Assembly (NCBI RefSeq): GCF_003862475.1
Contig: NZ_RRCO01000006.1
Coordinates: 165,938-229,937 of the forward strand
DNA from: Lachnoanaerobaculum gingivalis
GTDB taxonomy: Bacteria; Bacillota; Clostridia; Lachnospirales; Lachnospiraceae
Reading direction: 5' to 3'
DNA: 64,000 bases
Both the position numbers and the translations under genes were made by a program. A model generated the notes under the pieces. That model made no database searches. It saw only the letters and a list, made by a program, of their open reading frames with translations, and was not told the origin of the DNA. Shown piece by piece: positions 34,689-44,289 of the stretch (the first letter of the stretch is position 1; the number at the start of each line of letters is the position of its first letter).

Positions 34689-36638
34689 TTATTTTACGGC
34701 AGTCAACACTTTATCACCTACCGACACATCTCCAAGAGGAGCGCAAGTTACATCACTGTATTCAAAGCTGTTTGTTACAAGTACCGGAGTCGTCATAAGA
34801 TATCCGGCCTCTGAAATTGCTTTGGAGTCAAACTTCATAAGGGCCTGACCCTTCTTTATCTTATCTCCGTTTGCAACCAATGCTTCAAAATGCTTTCCGC
34901 CAAGTTCCACCGTATTTACACCTACATGCACTATAAGCTCCACACCGTTGTCAAGCTTCATACCTACGGCATGTCCCATAAGAGCGATTACAGTACCGTC
35001 GTCAGGAGCATATACGGTATCACCGTCAGGTATAATACATATTCCCTTTCCAAGTATTCCGGCTATAAAAGTCTCATCCTTAGTCTCTTCCATAGAAACA
35101 ATCTTTCCACTAAGCGGTGATTCAACTTCTACAGGTGCATTTTCATCCTTCTTAATCTCTACCCTTACTCCTGTATCGACATCTTTAGAGTCTACAACTC
35201 CAAGTGCCTTTGCATCCTTATTCTCTTCCACAGGTTCAGTAGCAAGATTTGCATCTATCAGGCTTGACGGAGTAAGTACCCAGCTTGCCGCAAATGCAAC
35301 CGCCATTGATATAATAAACATCAGTATATATCCTACAGGATTTGAGAGTGTAAGTAAAATTCCGAATATTCCGGTAACACCTGTTCCAGTTGCTCCAAGC
35401 TTAATAATGGAAACAAACATGGCACCCACAGCACCACCTAAGCATCCTGCAAGGAAAGGTCTGAAGAATCTGAGGTTAACACCGAATATTGCCGGCTCCG
35501 TTATACCCATAAATGCTGAAAGTGATGAAGGGAAACAAAGGCTCTTTATCTTAGGATCCTTTGACTTAACAGCTATTGCAAGACAAGCACCACCCTGTGC
35601 TATATTGGCTGCAGATGCAAGAGGTAACCAGTAAGTTACACCGTATTTTGCAATCTGTCCGAGATCTATAATGGTATACATATGATGAATACCCATAACA
35701 ACTGTAGGAGCATACAAAGCACCCATTATAAATGAACCTATACCAAGAGGTATTGCTATAAGGAGCTGTACCGCATTTAAGAATCCGTTCTCAACAAACA
35801 CAAACACCGGTCCGATAGCTGCAAGTGCAAGATAACCTGTTGCAAATACCGAAACAAGAGGTGTTACAAACAAATCAAACATTGCAGGTACCACTTTGTG
35901 AAGTCTCTTCTCTATCTGACACATTACCCACACCGATATCATAATCGGAATAACATGTCCTTGGTATCCTACCATCTTGATTTTCCAAAGACCGAAAAAT
36001 ACACTTTGAGTTGCTATATCTGTAGCTGTTGCCACATTCCATGCGTTTGTAAGATTTGGATGAATCATTATCATACCGATAACCGCACCGAGGTACTGAT
36101 TTCCACCAAATACTCCAGCTGCCGAATATCCTATAAGTATAGGCAGGAATATGTAGGCAATATTGGAGAACAGATTTGCAAACACATATATTGATGACGA
36201 TGTATCAATATTTAAAAATCCGTTAGCCACCATAAAGTCCAATGCATTCATGATTCCCATTAAAAATCCTGAAGCAACGATTGCAGGTATTATCGGAACA
36301 AAAATATCTCCAAGAGTCTTTATAAATCTCTGAAATATATTTGTATTGGCTGCAGCCGCCGCCTTAGCCTCTTCTTTTGTAGCTCCGGATATTCCGGCCA
36401 CATGTATAAACTCGTCATAAACCTTATCTACAGTACCTGTACCGTAGATAATTTGTAACTGTCCGGAAGCTTCAAATACACCTTTTACGCCGTCAATATT
36501 TTCAATGGTCTTTTTATCAACCTTCCCATTATCAACAATAACCAAACGCAGTCTTGTAGCACAATGTGCAGCGGAAGCAATATTTGAACTTCCTCCTATC
36601 GCCGCCAGTACTTCTGTGGCGGATTTGCGATAATCCAT
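34689..36638 (-). CDS. scrA: PTS permease EIIBCA, sucrose type
   Basis: A 649-residue sugar phosphotransferase permease. EIIB at the N-terminus with phospho-Cys26 (AAHCATRLRL); EIIC membrane domain about 105-460 with sucrose-family features (IMIHPNLTNAWNVA, NIAQGGACLAIAVK, GITEPAIFGVNLRFFRPF); EIIA at the C-terminus with phospho-His near 571 (LIVHVGVNTVEL). It imports and phosphorylates sugar in one step. The EIIC signature points to sucrose, with trehalose or another beta-glucoside-group sugar as alternatives. No sucrose-6-phosphate hydrolase lies next to it, which weakens the assignment. Confidence 0.85.
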   Translation of the reverse strand: MDYRKSATEVLAAIGGSSNIASAAHCATRLRLVIVDNGKVDKKTIENIDGVKGVFEASGQLQIIYGTGTVDKVYDEFIHVAGISGATKEEAKAAAAANTNIFQRFIKTLGDIFVPIIPAIVASGFLMGIMNALDFMVANGFLNIDTSSSIYVFANLFSNIAYIFLPILIGYSAAGVFGGNQYLGAVIGMIMIHPNLTNAWNVATATDIATQSVFFGLWKIKMVGYQGHVIPIMISVWVMCQIEKRLHKVVPAMFDLFVTPLVSVFATGYLALAAIGPVFVFVENGFLNAVQLLIAIPLGIGSFIMGALYAPTVVMGIHHMYTIIDLGQIAKYGVTYWLPLASAANIAQGGACLAIAVKSKDPKIKSLCFPSSLSAFMGITEPAIFGVNLRFFRPFLAGCLGGAVGAMFVSIIKLGATGTGVTGIFGILLTLSNPVGYILMFIISMAVAFAASWVLTPSSLIDANLATEPVEENKDAKALGVVDSKDVDTGVRVEIKKDENAPVEVESPLSGKIVSMEETKDETFIAGILGKGICIIPDGDTVYAPDDGTVIALMGHAVGMKLDNGVELIVHVGVNTVELGGKHFEALVANGDKIKKGQALMKFDSKAISEAGYLMTTPVLVTNSFEYSDVTCAPLGDVSVGDKVLTAVK

Positions 36639-36686
36639 AGATATCCTCCATATTCTAAACTATCATTTTCTTAAATTTCTTTGTAC

Positions 36687-36715
36687 ATTATAAATTAAAT
36701 AAATCCGTAACGCAA
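36687..36715 (-). promoter_or_regulatory. Promoter of the PTS permease gene
   Basis: On the minus strand TTGCGT (36710-36715), 17-base spacer, TATAAT (36687-36692), about 50 bases before the ATG. I see no LicT/SacT-type antiterminator in the short leader. Confidence 0.65.
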
Positions 36716-36766
36716 TCTTACACAATGGCCACATATATAACTTGACGCTTTGTATATTGTTTTCAT
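36695..36766 (-). CDS. Possible 23-residue cysteine-containing peptide
   Basis: ATG at 36766 to TAA at 36695 encodes 23 residues with a CGHC motif near the middle and a basic, aromatic tail (VRLRYGFI). There is no ribosome site, and it overlaps the -35 of the PTS promoter, so it may be chance. Listed because of its protein-like composition; see findings. Confidence 0.2.
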   Translation of the reverse strand: MKTIYKASSYICGHCVRLRYGFI

Positions 36767-36898
36767 ATTTTTATTAATTTATTTTGTCACTTTGTATTTA
36801 GATTTTGTTTTCACCCTCCCTGTAATAGTAAAAACGAATTAGAAGTAAACTATTATCAACGCTAAAATTATATTAGACTTGTTTACAGGTATATACAC

Positions 36899-37795
36899 TT
36901 ACAACCCACCTATTTCAATCCTTTTTTCAACTTCTTTTCCGAGATACAGCTCTTCTCCCACATCAAGTATTTTCTTTGCCATGCTGTTATATACTATCCA
37001 ATGAAAGTATCCGTCACTTATCTTCTTTATGCTCATTTCATTATCCATACCGTAAAAATCCATATCAAAATTTCTGAGTTTTACAGCCGCCAGATATGCA
37101 CCGTATAATGTCTGTGCACTCAGCCCCGCCACCGCTTTTACATCATGATTTGAAATAAGAAAATACTTCATGGCTCTTTCCGCCTCGTCTCTGTTTTTTC
37201 CCACTTCAAGTATTGTCAAACTTTCTCTCTGCTCCACAGTAAGGCTGTCTAAAAATGCGGCCTCTCTTTTCCTGCTTACAGGATCATACTCAGGACCTCT
37301 TAGCAGTAAAATCCCCTCCGAATGTTCATTCAAAATCATATTACTTAAAGCTCTTCCGCCCCAAACGCTGTCATACTCCATATACACACTGCCCGCATCA
37401 AAAAATTTCGGATTTTCCAAGATAATTACCGGCATATTAAGTTCCTTTATTGCCTCTCTTACTGTTTCCGAATCTATCGGTGAAATGACCATCACATCCA
37501 CACCATAGGCAGCCAACTGCTTAATATCCTTACATTGTTGCAGAAAATCTCCTCCTGCCTCCTTCATTATGACATTAATATCACGATTCTTCATTTCAGA
37601 ATGTAACTCTTCCATTAAAGCTCCGTGTGAAGGATTCTCCACCTCAGGCAAGCTAAGTCCTATCAGGCAGGAGTATGACTCCACCTTTTCATAAGTTTCG
37701 CCGTATAATTTTTCCGATAAAAACAATCCTAAAATGCAAACAAGTATAAAAGCTAAAAGAATCATTTCTTTTGGACGAGCAAGAATCTTTCTCAT
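36899..37795 (-). CDS. Membrane-anchored periplasmic-binding-like sugar sensor protein
   Basis: A 298-residue protein with an uncleaved N-terminal helix (EMILLAFILVCILGLFL, about 10-26) and a Peripla_BP_4 (ribose-binding-like) fold: YSCLIGLSLPEVENPSHGALMEEL, VDVMVISPIDSETVREAI, KAVAGLSAQTLYGAYLA. No lipobox. Its start overlaps the response-regulator stop (ATGA). In such loci this protein presents sugar to the YesM-type kinase as an accessory sensor; that role is inferred from position. The 103-base gap to the PTS promoter region contains no clear terminator. Confidence 0.8.
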   Translation of the reverse strand: MRKILARPKEMILLAFILVCILGLFLSEKLYGETYEKVESYSCLIGLSLPEVENPSHGALMEELHSEMKNRDINVIMKEAGGDFLQQCKDIKQLAAYGVDVMVISPIDSETVREAIKELNMPVIILENPKFFDAGSVYMEYDSVWGGRALSNMILNEHSEGILLLRGPEYDPVSRKREAAFLDSLTVEQRESLTILEVGKNRDEAERAMKYFLISNHDVKAVAGLSAQTLYGAYLAAVKLRNFDMDFYGMDNEMSIKKISDGYFHWIVYNSMAKKILDVGEELYLGKEVEKRIEIGGL

Positions 37796-38502
37796 ACTCC
37801 TCCTCCATACTGCTTTGGTGATTTTCCCATATATTGTTTAAATACTGTTGAGAAATAATGCTGGTTTGCAAATCCCACCATATCGGCAACAGCATTTACG
37901 GAATACTCTCCTGTTTCTAAAAGTTCAACAGCTCTTTGAATCCTAAGCTTTACAAGCCACTGTGTAAAAGGCAGTCCCGTTTCTTCTTTCAGCTTATGAG
38001 AAAGATAATCGGGACTTACAAAAAGCTTTTCCGCCACATATTTTAAGTCCATATCTCTGTTTGTATATTGCTCTTTTAAAAGTTCAAGACAGTCTGATAC
38101 AAAGCCTTTCTTTTGCTTTTTTATCTCCTTAAAAGGCACCTGCAGTCTTTCAAGTACATATTTTAGCTCCTCTTCTTTAACAGGTTTTAAAATGTATTCC
38201 CTTACCCCTAAAGAAATAGCTTGTCTGGCATATTCAAATTCATGAAATCCGGAGATAATAATAATGTCTGTTTTTGTTTGTTCGGCTTCACGAAGTTTGC
38301 TTATAAAATCCAGTCCTGAAAGCCTCGGCATACAAATATCCGCCAGTATAATATCGGGTCCCAAAGTCTTTGCCATACTAAGTGCTTCCACTCCGTTCTT
38401 TGCTTTGCCTACAATATTTAATCCGAGATCAAAGGACATCAGCATCTCTGCCAACCCTTCTCTGATCATAGGCTCATCATCTGCAATCAATACTTTTTTC
38501 AT
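37792..38502 (-). CDS. YesN-type response regulator, AraC output domain
   Basis: A 236-residue regulator: receiver domain with acidic pocket Asp8/Asp9, phospho-acceptor Asp55 (LADICMPRLSG) and Lys in ILKPVKEEEL; C-terminal AraC helix-turn-helix pair (YVAEKLFVSPDYLSHKLKE, and VADMVGFANQHYFSTVFKQ) that binds DNA. I chose ATG at 38502 because GGAGG lies 5 bases before it; the GTG two codons earlier overlaps that site. It probably controls the adjacent sugar ABC operon. Confidence 0.92.
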   Translation of the reverse strand: MKKVLIADDEPMIREGLAEMLMSFDLGLNIVGKAKNGVEALSMAKTLGPDIILADICMPRLSGLDFISKLREAEQTKTDIIIISGFHEFEYARQAISLGVREYILKPVKEEELKYVLERLQVPFKEIKKQKKGFVSDCLELLKEQYTNRDMDLKYVAEKLFVSPDYLSHKLKEETGLPFTQWLVKLRIQRAVELLETGEYSVNAVADMVGFANQHYFSTVFKQYMGKSPKQYGGGV

Positions 38503-38520
38503 TCTCACCTCCGGGCTGTT

Positions 38521-40245
38521 TTACTCATCTTCTTTTAAAATCAGTAAAGTTGCCACTGTATATCCGTTTTCATCTTTTGAGTAATGCAATCCGCTACCCT
38601 TTGCAAAACTGTGCCACAGTCTTCTTCCTACATTTTTTACGCCGAATCCACCCTTCCAGTTTTCCCAGTCATTTGCCTTTAAACAAGAATTTAGCTGCTC
38701 CATGATTGTATCTTCCATCTCACAGCCGTTATCTCTTATCTGTATACAAATCCCACCTCTAACCGGCTCTGCAGATATCATTATTTTTGCATGTGGATTG
38801 TCCGATTCTTTAATACCGTGATACAAACAGTTCTCAATCAATGGCTGAAGACACATCCTGAGTACAAGCTCATCTCTGATATTTGGTGAGCAGAAAATCT
38901 CATAGGAAAAAAGATCCTGATATCTCATACTTTGAATTTCCAAATATGCCTGTATCATTTTAAGTTCCTCTTTTAAAGGAATCATCTCCCTGCCCTTGCT
39001 AAGACTTATACGGAAAAACTCGGACATGGTTTCAATCAGATGCACTATATCTCCTGCTCCATGTTTCCTTGCCATCCATGCAATCATATCCAAAGTATTA
39101 TATAAAAAATGAGGTTTTATCTGTTCCTGCATTACCAAAAGTTCCGCTTCTCGCTTTTGCTTTTGTTCAAGCTTCATCATTTCCATCAGAGTTTTAAGCT
39201 TCTCCACCATCTTATTGAAAGCATCTCCAAGGATTCTTATATCCTCTTTCGATTCTCTCTTAAATCTGACATCGAGATTTCCCTCAGAAGCCGACTGCAT
39301 CAAATCCGAAAGCTCTGTTAAAGGCTTGGTTATTTCCAAAAGATAACACACCGACCATATCATAGCAGCAACAAAGCAGACACCTGCCATAAATATTGAA
39401 ATCCTGGTCATTCGAAGAGGAATTTTACTTTCCTCTTCCACATCATATGCTCCTACTATCAAAAGCTTTTTATCACGAAAACGATTAAAAACAAATTTAT
39501 AGTTTTTATCACCGATCGAAGAAACCACCACTCCTTCATCTCCTCTAAACCATTTCGGATCAACTCTATATACTATCCTGTTTACAGGGCTTAGAATGAT
39601 TTCTCCGCCGTCATCCATTAAAAAGAAAAAGTTTTCCGTATCAGCTTCCAAATTCTGATAGGCCTCTTTGAATTCTCCCACAGAAACATCCACCATCAAT
39701 ACTCCCAGAGTCCTGTCACCTTCCTGTACCGCTCTTGCAATTGAAATGTAGCTGTCACTGTCATAATGTTTCCAACTTTGAAGATTTCTAATCCCACTGT
39801 CAAAACGGTAAGCACTACCATCCTGTATAGCCTGTAAAAACCAATCCTCTCCATAGAAGCTTTCATGCACCGGTCTATACATATCATTTGAGATATAATC
39901 TTCTCCGTCCCCATATACAAGGATCATATTTAAATAATCAACATGTATCTTTTCATAAGCATCAAAAATATCACGTACAGCCTGCTCACGATAGATCTTG
40001 GTTTCTTTATCTCCTGTATAAAGACAGTCTTTTATCTCTGATGTCTCCGCCAGAATCTTTAAAGTATCATCCACAGATTGTATCTTCACCTCAAAAGAAT
40101 GAGCAAGTTGTCTTTGTAATTCTGTAATATACCCCATTCTTGAACGGAGCATCTCTTTTTTGTAAATATAATTTCCTGCCAAAGTCAGCATTGCCGCCAC
40201 AAATAAAATCATGGCTCCCTGAAATATTAAAAGATCTCTTTTCAT
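38521..40245 (-). CDS. YesM-type sensor histidine kinase
   Basis: A 574-residue membrane kinase: TM1 about 6-26, extracellular dCache-like sensor of about 240 residues, TM2 near 272-297, HAMP domain, then the His_kinase region with phospho-His in QIKPHFLYNTLDMIAWM and an HATPase_c domain (LIENCLYHGIKES, GGFGVKNVGRRL). Pairs with the YesN-type regulator 18 bases downstream. ATG at 40245 follows GAGGTGG. It lies downstream of rbsB, behind a terminator. Confidence 0.92.
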   Translation of the reverse strand: MKRDLLIFQGAMILFVAAMLTLAGNYIYKKEMLRSRMGYITELQRQLAHSFEVKIQSVDDTLKILAETSEIKDCLYTGDKETKIYREQAVRDIFDAYEKIHVDYLNMILVYGDGEDYISNDMYRPVHESFYGEDWFLQAIQDGSAYRFDSGIRNLQSWKHYDSDSYISIARAVQEGDRTLGVLMVDVSVGEFKEAYQNLEADTENFFFLMDDGGEIILSPVNRIVYRVDPKWFRGDEGVVVSSIGDKNYKFVFNRFRDKKLLIVGAYDVEEESKIPLRMTRISIFMAGVCFVAAMIWSVCYLLEITKPLTELSDLMQSASEGNLDVRFKRESKEDIRILGDAFNKMVEKLKTLMEMMKLEQKQKREAELLVMQEQIKPHFLYNTLDMIAWMARKHGAGDIVHLIETMSEFFRISLSKGREMIPLKEELKMIQAYLEIQSMRYQDLFSYEIFCSPNIRDELVLRMCLQPLIENCLYHGIKESDNPHAKIMISAEPVRGGICIQIRDNGCEMEDTIMEQLNSCLKANDWENWKGGFGVKNVGRRLWHSFAKGSGLHYSKDENGYTVATLLILKEDE

Positions 40246-40335
40246 ACTTCCACCTCTTATTAATTGTATCATATAAACCGTAAATTTATATCAGTTTTTG
40301 AGTACTGAATATGACAGCGAAACCCAAAGATACAT

Positions 40336-40364
40336 AAAAAAGAGGAGCATATCAGTTGCTCCCC
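40336..40364 (-). terminator. Terminator after the sugar-binding protein gene
   Basis: 8-bp stem with arms around TGCTCCCC and GAGGAGCA (40341-40364), 7-base loop, followed on the minus strand by TTTTTT. It separates the ABC genes from the kinase/regulator genes. Confidence 0.75.
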
Positions 40365-40406
40365 CTTTTTGGATTCATTATTTACTTTTAAACCGTCACA
40401 CTTTTC

Positions 40407-41456
40407 TTATTTTCCGCCGTATTTTATCAAAAGTTCTTCAGCATTTTCAGGAACTACAACTTCTGACTTCAGAGTGATATTTTTCTCAAGTTCCTTGCCT
40501 TCAACGAGTAACTCGTATGCACTCTGAATAGCCTCTGCACCACCTGTAGGATATACCTGTGTCATGCTGATTCTCTTATCGATAACACTCTTGATTCCAC
40601 CGTCAGGAGTCGGCAAACCGTCAAAACCAACAAACATGATATCCTTTTCTCTTCCTGCCTGCTTTGCGGCAATATAAGCACCCTCAGCCATAGGATCGTT
40701 TAATGCTATGAAAAGATCTATTTCCTTATTTGTCTGTAACATTTCTTCAGCTACTGTTATAGCCTTTTCTCTCAACCAGTCCGCATTGTTTACAGCAACG
40801 ATCTCAACCTTAGGATTTGATGCAATACCTTCTCTAAATCCCTTATCTCTGTCTATTCCGCCTGAAGTACCCTCAAGACCCTTAATTTCACAAACTTTTC
40901 CACCATCTTTTAAGAGAGTATTAGCTACGTATTCTCCTGCAACTCTACCCATATCTACATTGTCGGCACCTATAAACTGAGTATATGTGTCTCCGTCAAT
41001 CTTACGGTCCAAAAGTATTACAGGAATTCCCGCTTCATAAGCTTCCTTAACTACATTTGTAAGTGGAGTTGCCTCATTTGGTGAGGTAATGATAAGATCC
41101 ACTTTCTGCTGTATAAAGTTTTGAATATCTGCTATCTGCTTTGAGTTATCCTGAGCCGCATCGGCATAGATAACCTTGAATTCAGGATGCTTCTCTGCTG
41201 CCATCTTGATCTGGTCATTCATTGCCACACGCCATGGCTCACCCAGATTACACTGTGACATACCTATCACAAATTCCTTCTTAGCTTCTGTTCCTGCAGC
41301 CTCACTCTTGCTCTCTCCTGCATCGCTCTTTGCCTCCTGACTTTGAGCTGCTGTTGTAGAAGCACTCTGGCCTCCACCACCACAAGCAGTCAATCCGAAT
41401 GCACAAACTGCCGCCAAGCCAAGTCCTAACATTCTCTTAAAACCTTTTTTCATCAT
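40407..41456 (-). CDS. rbsB: Ribose-type sugar-binding lipoprotein
   Basis: A 349-residue Peripla_BP_4 lipoprotein: signal peptide, lipobox LTAC (Cys25), Ser/Ala/Lys-rich linker, then VIGMSQCNLGEPWRVAMNDQ, QKVDLIITSPNEATPL, VILLDRKIDGDTYTQFIG, KGLEGTSGGIDRDKGF. The LDRxxxG and INxxD-like pattern is that of RbsB/AraF-type proteins; the true sugar is not determined. ATG at 41456 or the next codon, behind GGAAGGAG. Confidence 0.9.
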   Translation of the reverse strand: MMKKGFKRMLGLGLAAVCAFGLTACGGGGQSASTTAAQSQEAKSDAGESKSEAAGTEAKKEFVIGMSQCNLGEPWRVAMNDQIKMAAEKHPEFKVIYADAAQDNSKQIADIQNFIQQKVDLIITSPNEATPLTNVVKEAYEAGIPVILLDRKIDGDTYTQFIGADNVDMGRVAGEYVANTLLKDGGKVCEIKGLEGTSGGIDRDKGFREGIASNPKVEIVAVNNADWLREKAITVAEEMLQTNKEIDLFIALNDPMAEGAYIAAKQAGREKDIMFVGFDGLPTPDGGIKSVIDKRISMTQVYPTGGAEAIQSAYELLVEGKELEKNITLKSEVVVPENAEELLIKYGGK

Positions 41457-41530
41457 ACTATTCTCCTTCCTATTGTGTCTGTCCTTTTGCAGACTGTATT
41501 TTTTAATACCTATTTACGGTATAAAGAGTT

Positions 41531-42526
41531 CTAATCAGCTTTTCTTTCAGATTGCATAAATACTGCAATGATTATAATAAGTCCCTTTACCATTAACTGT
41601 AAATTTGAATTGACTCCCTTAAGTCCAAGCACATTGTCGAGTAATCCGAGGATTATCGCACCTACCAAGGTGCCTATCATTGTTCCTTTTCCGCCGGCAA
41701 GTGAAGTGCCACCTATTGCACAAGCCGCTACAGCATTGAGTTCATATCCTATACCCTCATTCGGTCCACCTTGACTTATCTGTGCCGCATGTATCATAGC
41801 CGCTACCGCAGATAACATACTGCAAAGCATAAATGCTATTATCTTTATTCTGTCTACAGGTATACCTGCAAGGTAAGATGCATTTTTGTTTCCACCGATT
41901 GCATAAACCTTTCTTCCGAAAGATGTCTTTGAAAGCACACATTGGAAAATCAAAAGTAAGCTTATAAATATGATTACCGGTGCAGGTATTACTCCGAAGG
42001 CCTTTTCCTGTAATAATCCGAATGCAGGCGGTGCAAAGCCCTCTCCTTCACCATATGACAAAGGGATTCCGACTCCGTTTGACCAAAATCTTGCCAAACC
42101 TCTTGCAATATTCATGCTTGCAAGCGTAACTATAAAAGCCTGAAGTTTAAGCTTTGTAACACATAATCCGTTAAATAAACCGTATAAAGCTCCTATAAGT
42201 AAACTTAAAAGCACTGCCGGAAACATTCCAAGTCCGTTTCTTACCATAAGTGAGGCACAACCTGTGGAAACCAATCCGACGATTGAGCCTACAGACAAAT
42301 CGATATCTCCTAAGATAAGTATCATTGTCATACCTATGGCTATAATACCCGTTTCAGAAACTGCACGAAGTACATTCATAAGGTTTGGGACACTTAAGAA
42401 TACATTTTCTCCGTCCTTAATATTTATAAGTGTAGCCACCACTACTATAATTATCAGCGCAATATAACTTTGAAATTGTTTTAAAAAACTTTCTATTTTT
42501 TGAATCTTTAATTTATCAGCATCCAT
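41531..42526 (-). CDS. rbsC: Ribose-type sugar ABC permease
   Basis: A 331-residue BPD_transp_2 permease with eight or more helices. Typical segments: GIIAIGMTMILILGDIDLSVG, VGLVSTGCASLM, AIGGNKNASYLAGIPVDRIKI and CAIGGTSLAGGKGTMIGTLVG. It begins 2 bases after the ATPase gene and pairs with itself in the membrane. Confidence 0.93.
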   Translation of the reverse strand: MDADKLKIQKIESFLKQFQSYIALIIIVVVATLINIKDGENVFLSVPNLMNVLRAVSETGIIAIGMTMILILGDIDLSVGSIVGLVSTGCASLMVRNGLGMFPAVLLSLLIGALYGLFNGLCVTKLKLQAFIVTLASMNIARGLARFWSNGVGIPLSYGEGEGFAPPAFGLLQEKAFGVIPAPVIIFISLLLIFQCVLSKTSFGRKVYAIGGNKNASYLAGIPVDRIKIIAFMLCSMLSAVAAMIHAAQISQGGPNEGIGYELNAVAACAIGGTSLAGGKGTMIGTLVGAIILGLLDNVLGLKGVNSNLQLMVKGLIIIIAVFMQSERKAD

Positions 42527-42528
42527 GA

Positions 42529-44058
42529 TTAAGCCTCCACTACTTCCTTTCTATTGGTGGCTGCCGCCAGTAATATTTCCTGAGTAGCCTCTTCTTTTGA
42601 AATCTCTCCTGTCAGTCTGCCTTCACAAAGAGTAATGATGCGGTCACAAATTCCTATTACTTCAGGGAGTTCCGAAGATATTACCACTACCGCAAGTCCC
42701 GATGCCGCCAGCTCATTAATCAAAAGATAGATTTCCTCTTTTGCTCCTACATCAATACCTCTGGTAGGCTCATCCAATAAAAGCACCTTAGGTTTTGTCA
42801 AAAGCCATCTTGCAAGAATTACTTTTTGCTGATTTCCTCCCGATAGCGAACCTACAGCTACCGCCGGAGATTTGGCCTTAACACGAAGTTTTTTCATATA
42901 TTCCAGCCAGTCTTTTTTCTGTTTGCCGTCTCTCATAAATCCGAAACTTGCATATCTGTCATACAAAGGCAGAGAAATATTATCTCCTATGCTTCTGCCA
43001 AGAATAAGTCCTGTTCCTTTTCTGTCCTCCGTTGCAAAAGAAATTCCTGCCGCAATAGCATCTTTAGGTGAACGTATCTGCAAAGCCTTTCCGTCCATAA
43101 AAATCTCTCCCGCAGTACAAGTCGCATACTTTCCCACAATACTCTCAAAGACTTCAGAACGTCCTGCACCTGCAAGACCTGCTATTCCAAGTACTTCACC
43201 TGACCTTACTTTAAATGAAATATCCTTTAGAGAACGCTTAAAGCTTCCCTTTGGAGGCGTGAAGCTTAGGTTTTTTACCTCAAGAACCACTTCCCCTATT
43301 TCTACATTTCTTTTCGGATACTGATCCTCCACCGAGCGACCTACCATCATGGCAATAATTTCCTCATTATTGGTTTCCCCGGCTTCCTTGGTCCCTATGT
43401 ACTCTCCGTCTCTCATTACACTGAGTCTGTCTGAAATTTTAAATACTTCTTCCATACGATGTGTAATATAGATAATTCCGCATCCTTTTTTCTTTAATTT
43501 TTCAATCACATGGAAGAGCTTTTTTGCCTCAGGTTCACTAAGTGCTGATGTCGGCTCATCCATTACTATTATCTTTGCCTCACATGAAATAGCTTTAGCT
43601 ATTTCTACAAGCTGTTGCTCTCCGATACGCAAATCCTTAAGCTTAGTCTTTGTGTCTATATCCCACTCAAGCATCTTTAAGCATTCTTTAGCCATATCAT
43701 GCATCTTTTTCTTTTGCACAAATCCTATGCCTGTTGTCTGCCATCTTCCCAGAAAAATATTCTCGGCAATATCAAGTTCAGGTACTATCTGCAATTCCTG
43801 ATGAATTTTTACTATTCCAAGGCTTCTTGCCTGAATAGGATTTTTTATCTCCCTTTTTACACCTTCAAGTAAAATCTCACCCTCATCCGGGTGCAAAGAA
43901 CCGCTAAGTACATTCATCAAAGTAGACTTTCCGGCTCCGTTTTCTCCCATTAAAGCCAGCACTTCTCCGCTCTTTAGGTTCAAAGAAGCCCCCTTTAGAG
44001 CCTTTACGGCACCGAATGACTTGCTGATCCCTTTCATTTCCAATAAGTAAGATTCCAT
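42529..44058 (-). CDS. rbsA: Ribose-type sugar ABC ATPase (two nucleotide domains)
   Basis: A 509-residue CUT2 ATPase with two ABC domains. N-terminal domain has Walker A GENGAGKST near 38-46 and Walker B IIVMDEPTSALS; the C-terminal domain has the degenerate Walker A (IAGLAGAGRSE) and SLSGGNQQKVILARWL with LLLDEPTRGIDVG, as usual for RbsA/MglA. First gene of the operon. Confidence 0.94.
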   Translation of the reverse strand: MESYLLEMKGISKSFGAVKALKGASLNLKSGEVLALMGENGAGKSTLMNVLSGSLHPDEGEILLEGVKREIKNPIQARSLGIVKIHQELQIVPELDIAENIFLGRWQTTGIGFVQKKKMHDMAKECLKMLEWDIDTKTKLKDLRIGEQQLVEIAKAISCEAKIIVMDEPTSALSEPEAKKLFHVIEKLKKKGCGIIYITHRMEEVFKISDRLSVMRDGEYIGTKEAGETNNEEIIAMMVGRSVEDQYPKRNVEIGEVVLEVKNLSFTPPKGSFKRSLKDISFKVRSGEVLGIAGLAGAGRSEVFESIVGKYATCTAGEIFMDGKALQIRSPKDAIAAGISFATEDRKGTGLILGRSIGDNISLPLYDRYASFGFMRDGKQKKDWLEYMKKLRVKAKSPAVAVGSLSGGNQQKVILARWLLTKPKVLLLDEPTRGIDVGAKEEIYLLINELAASGLAVVVISSELPEVIGICDRIITLCEGRLTGEISKEEATQEILLAAATNRKEVVEA

Positions 44059-44233
44059 TCTCCCTCCTACTATCAGTTCTTATAAATAGTCTATAACTTT
44101 CTCTTTACTACTATTTGTTATTTACGAATTCCTTCAGATATCTTTTACTATATCCGAATTTTAACGGAATGTATTTGCAAAAATCCAAGATATTTGTATA
44201 ATTTTCTTTGCTCCAAATCATATTTTCAGACGC

Positions 44234-44260
44234 AAAAAAGCCACCGGCAAAACCGATGGC
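44234..44260 (-). terminator. Terminator of the MATE exporter gene
   Basis: 8-bp stem with one mismatch (arms 44240-44247 and 44253-44260), 5-base loop, TTTTTT on the minus strand; 29 bases after the stop. Confidence 0.7.
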
Positions 44261-44289
44261 AAAATATAAAAATTTAACCTGAAATTATA

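Noticed and set aside
34948..35634. 228-codon plus-strand ORF opposite the PTS gene
   Set aside because: Ser/Pro/Thr-rich shadow translation antisense to a well-supported gene; no family likeness.
36767..36830. Eleven-codon GTG ORF after GGGAGG upstream of the PTS gene
   Set aside because: Too short and compositionally poor to support; the ribosome-like site may be chance.
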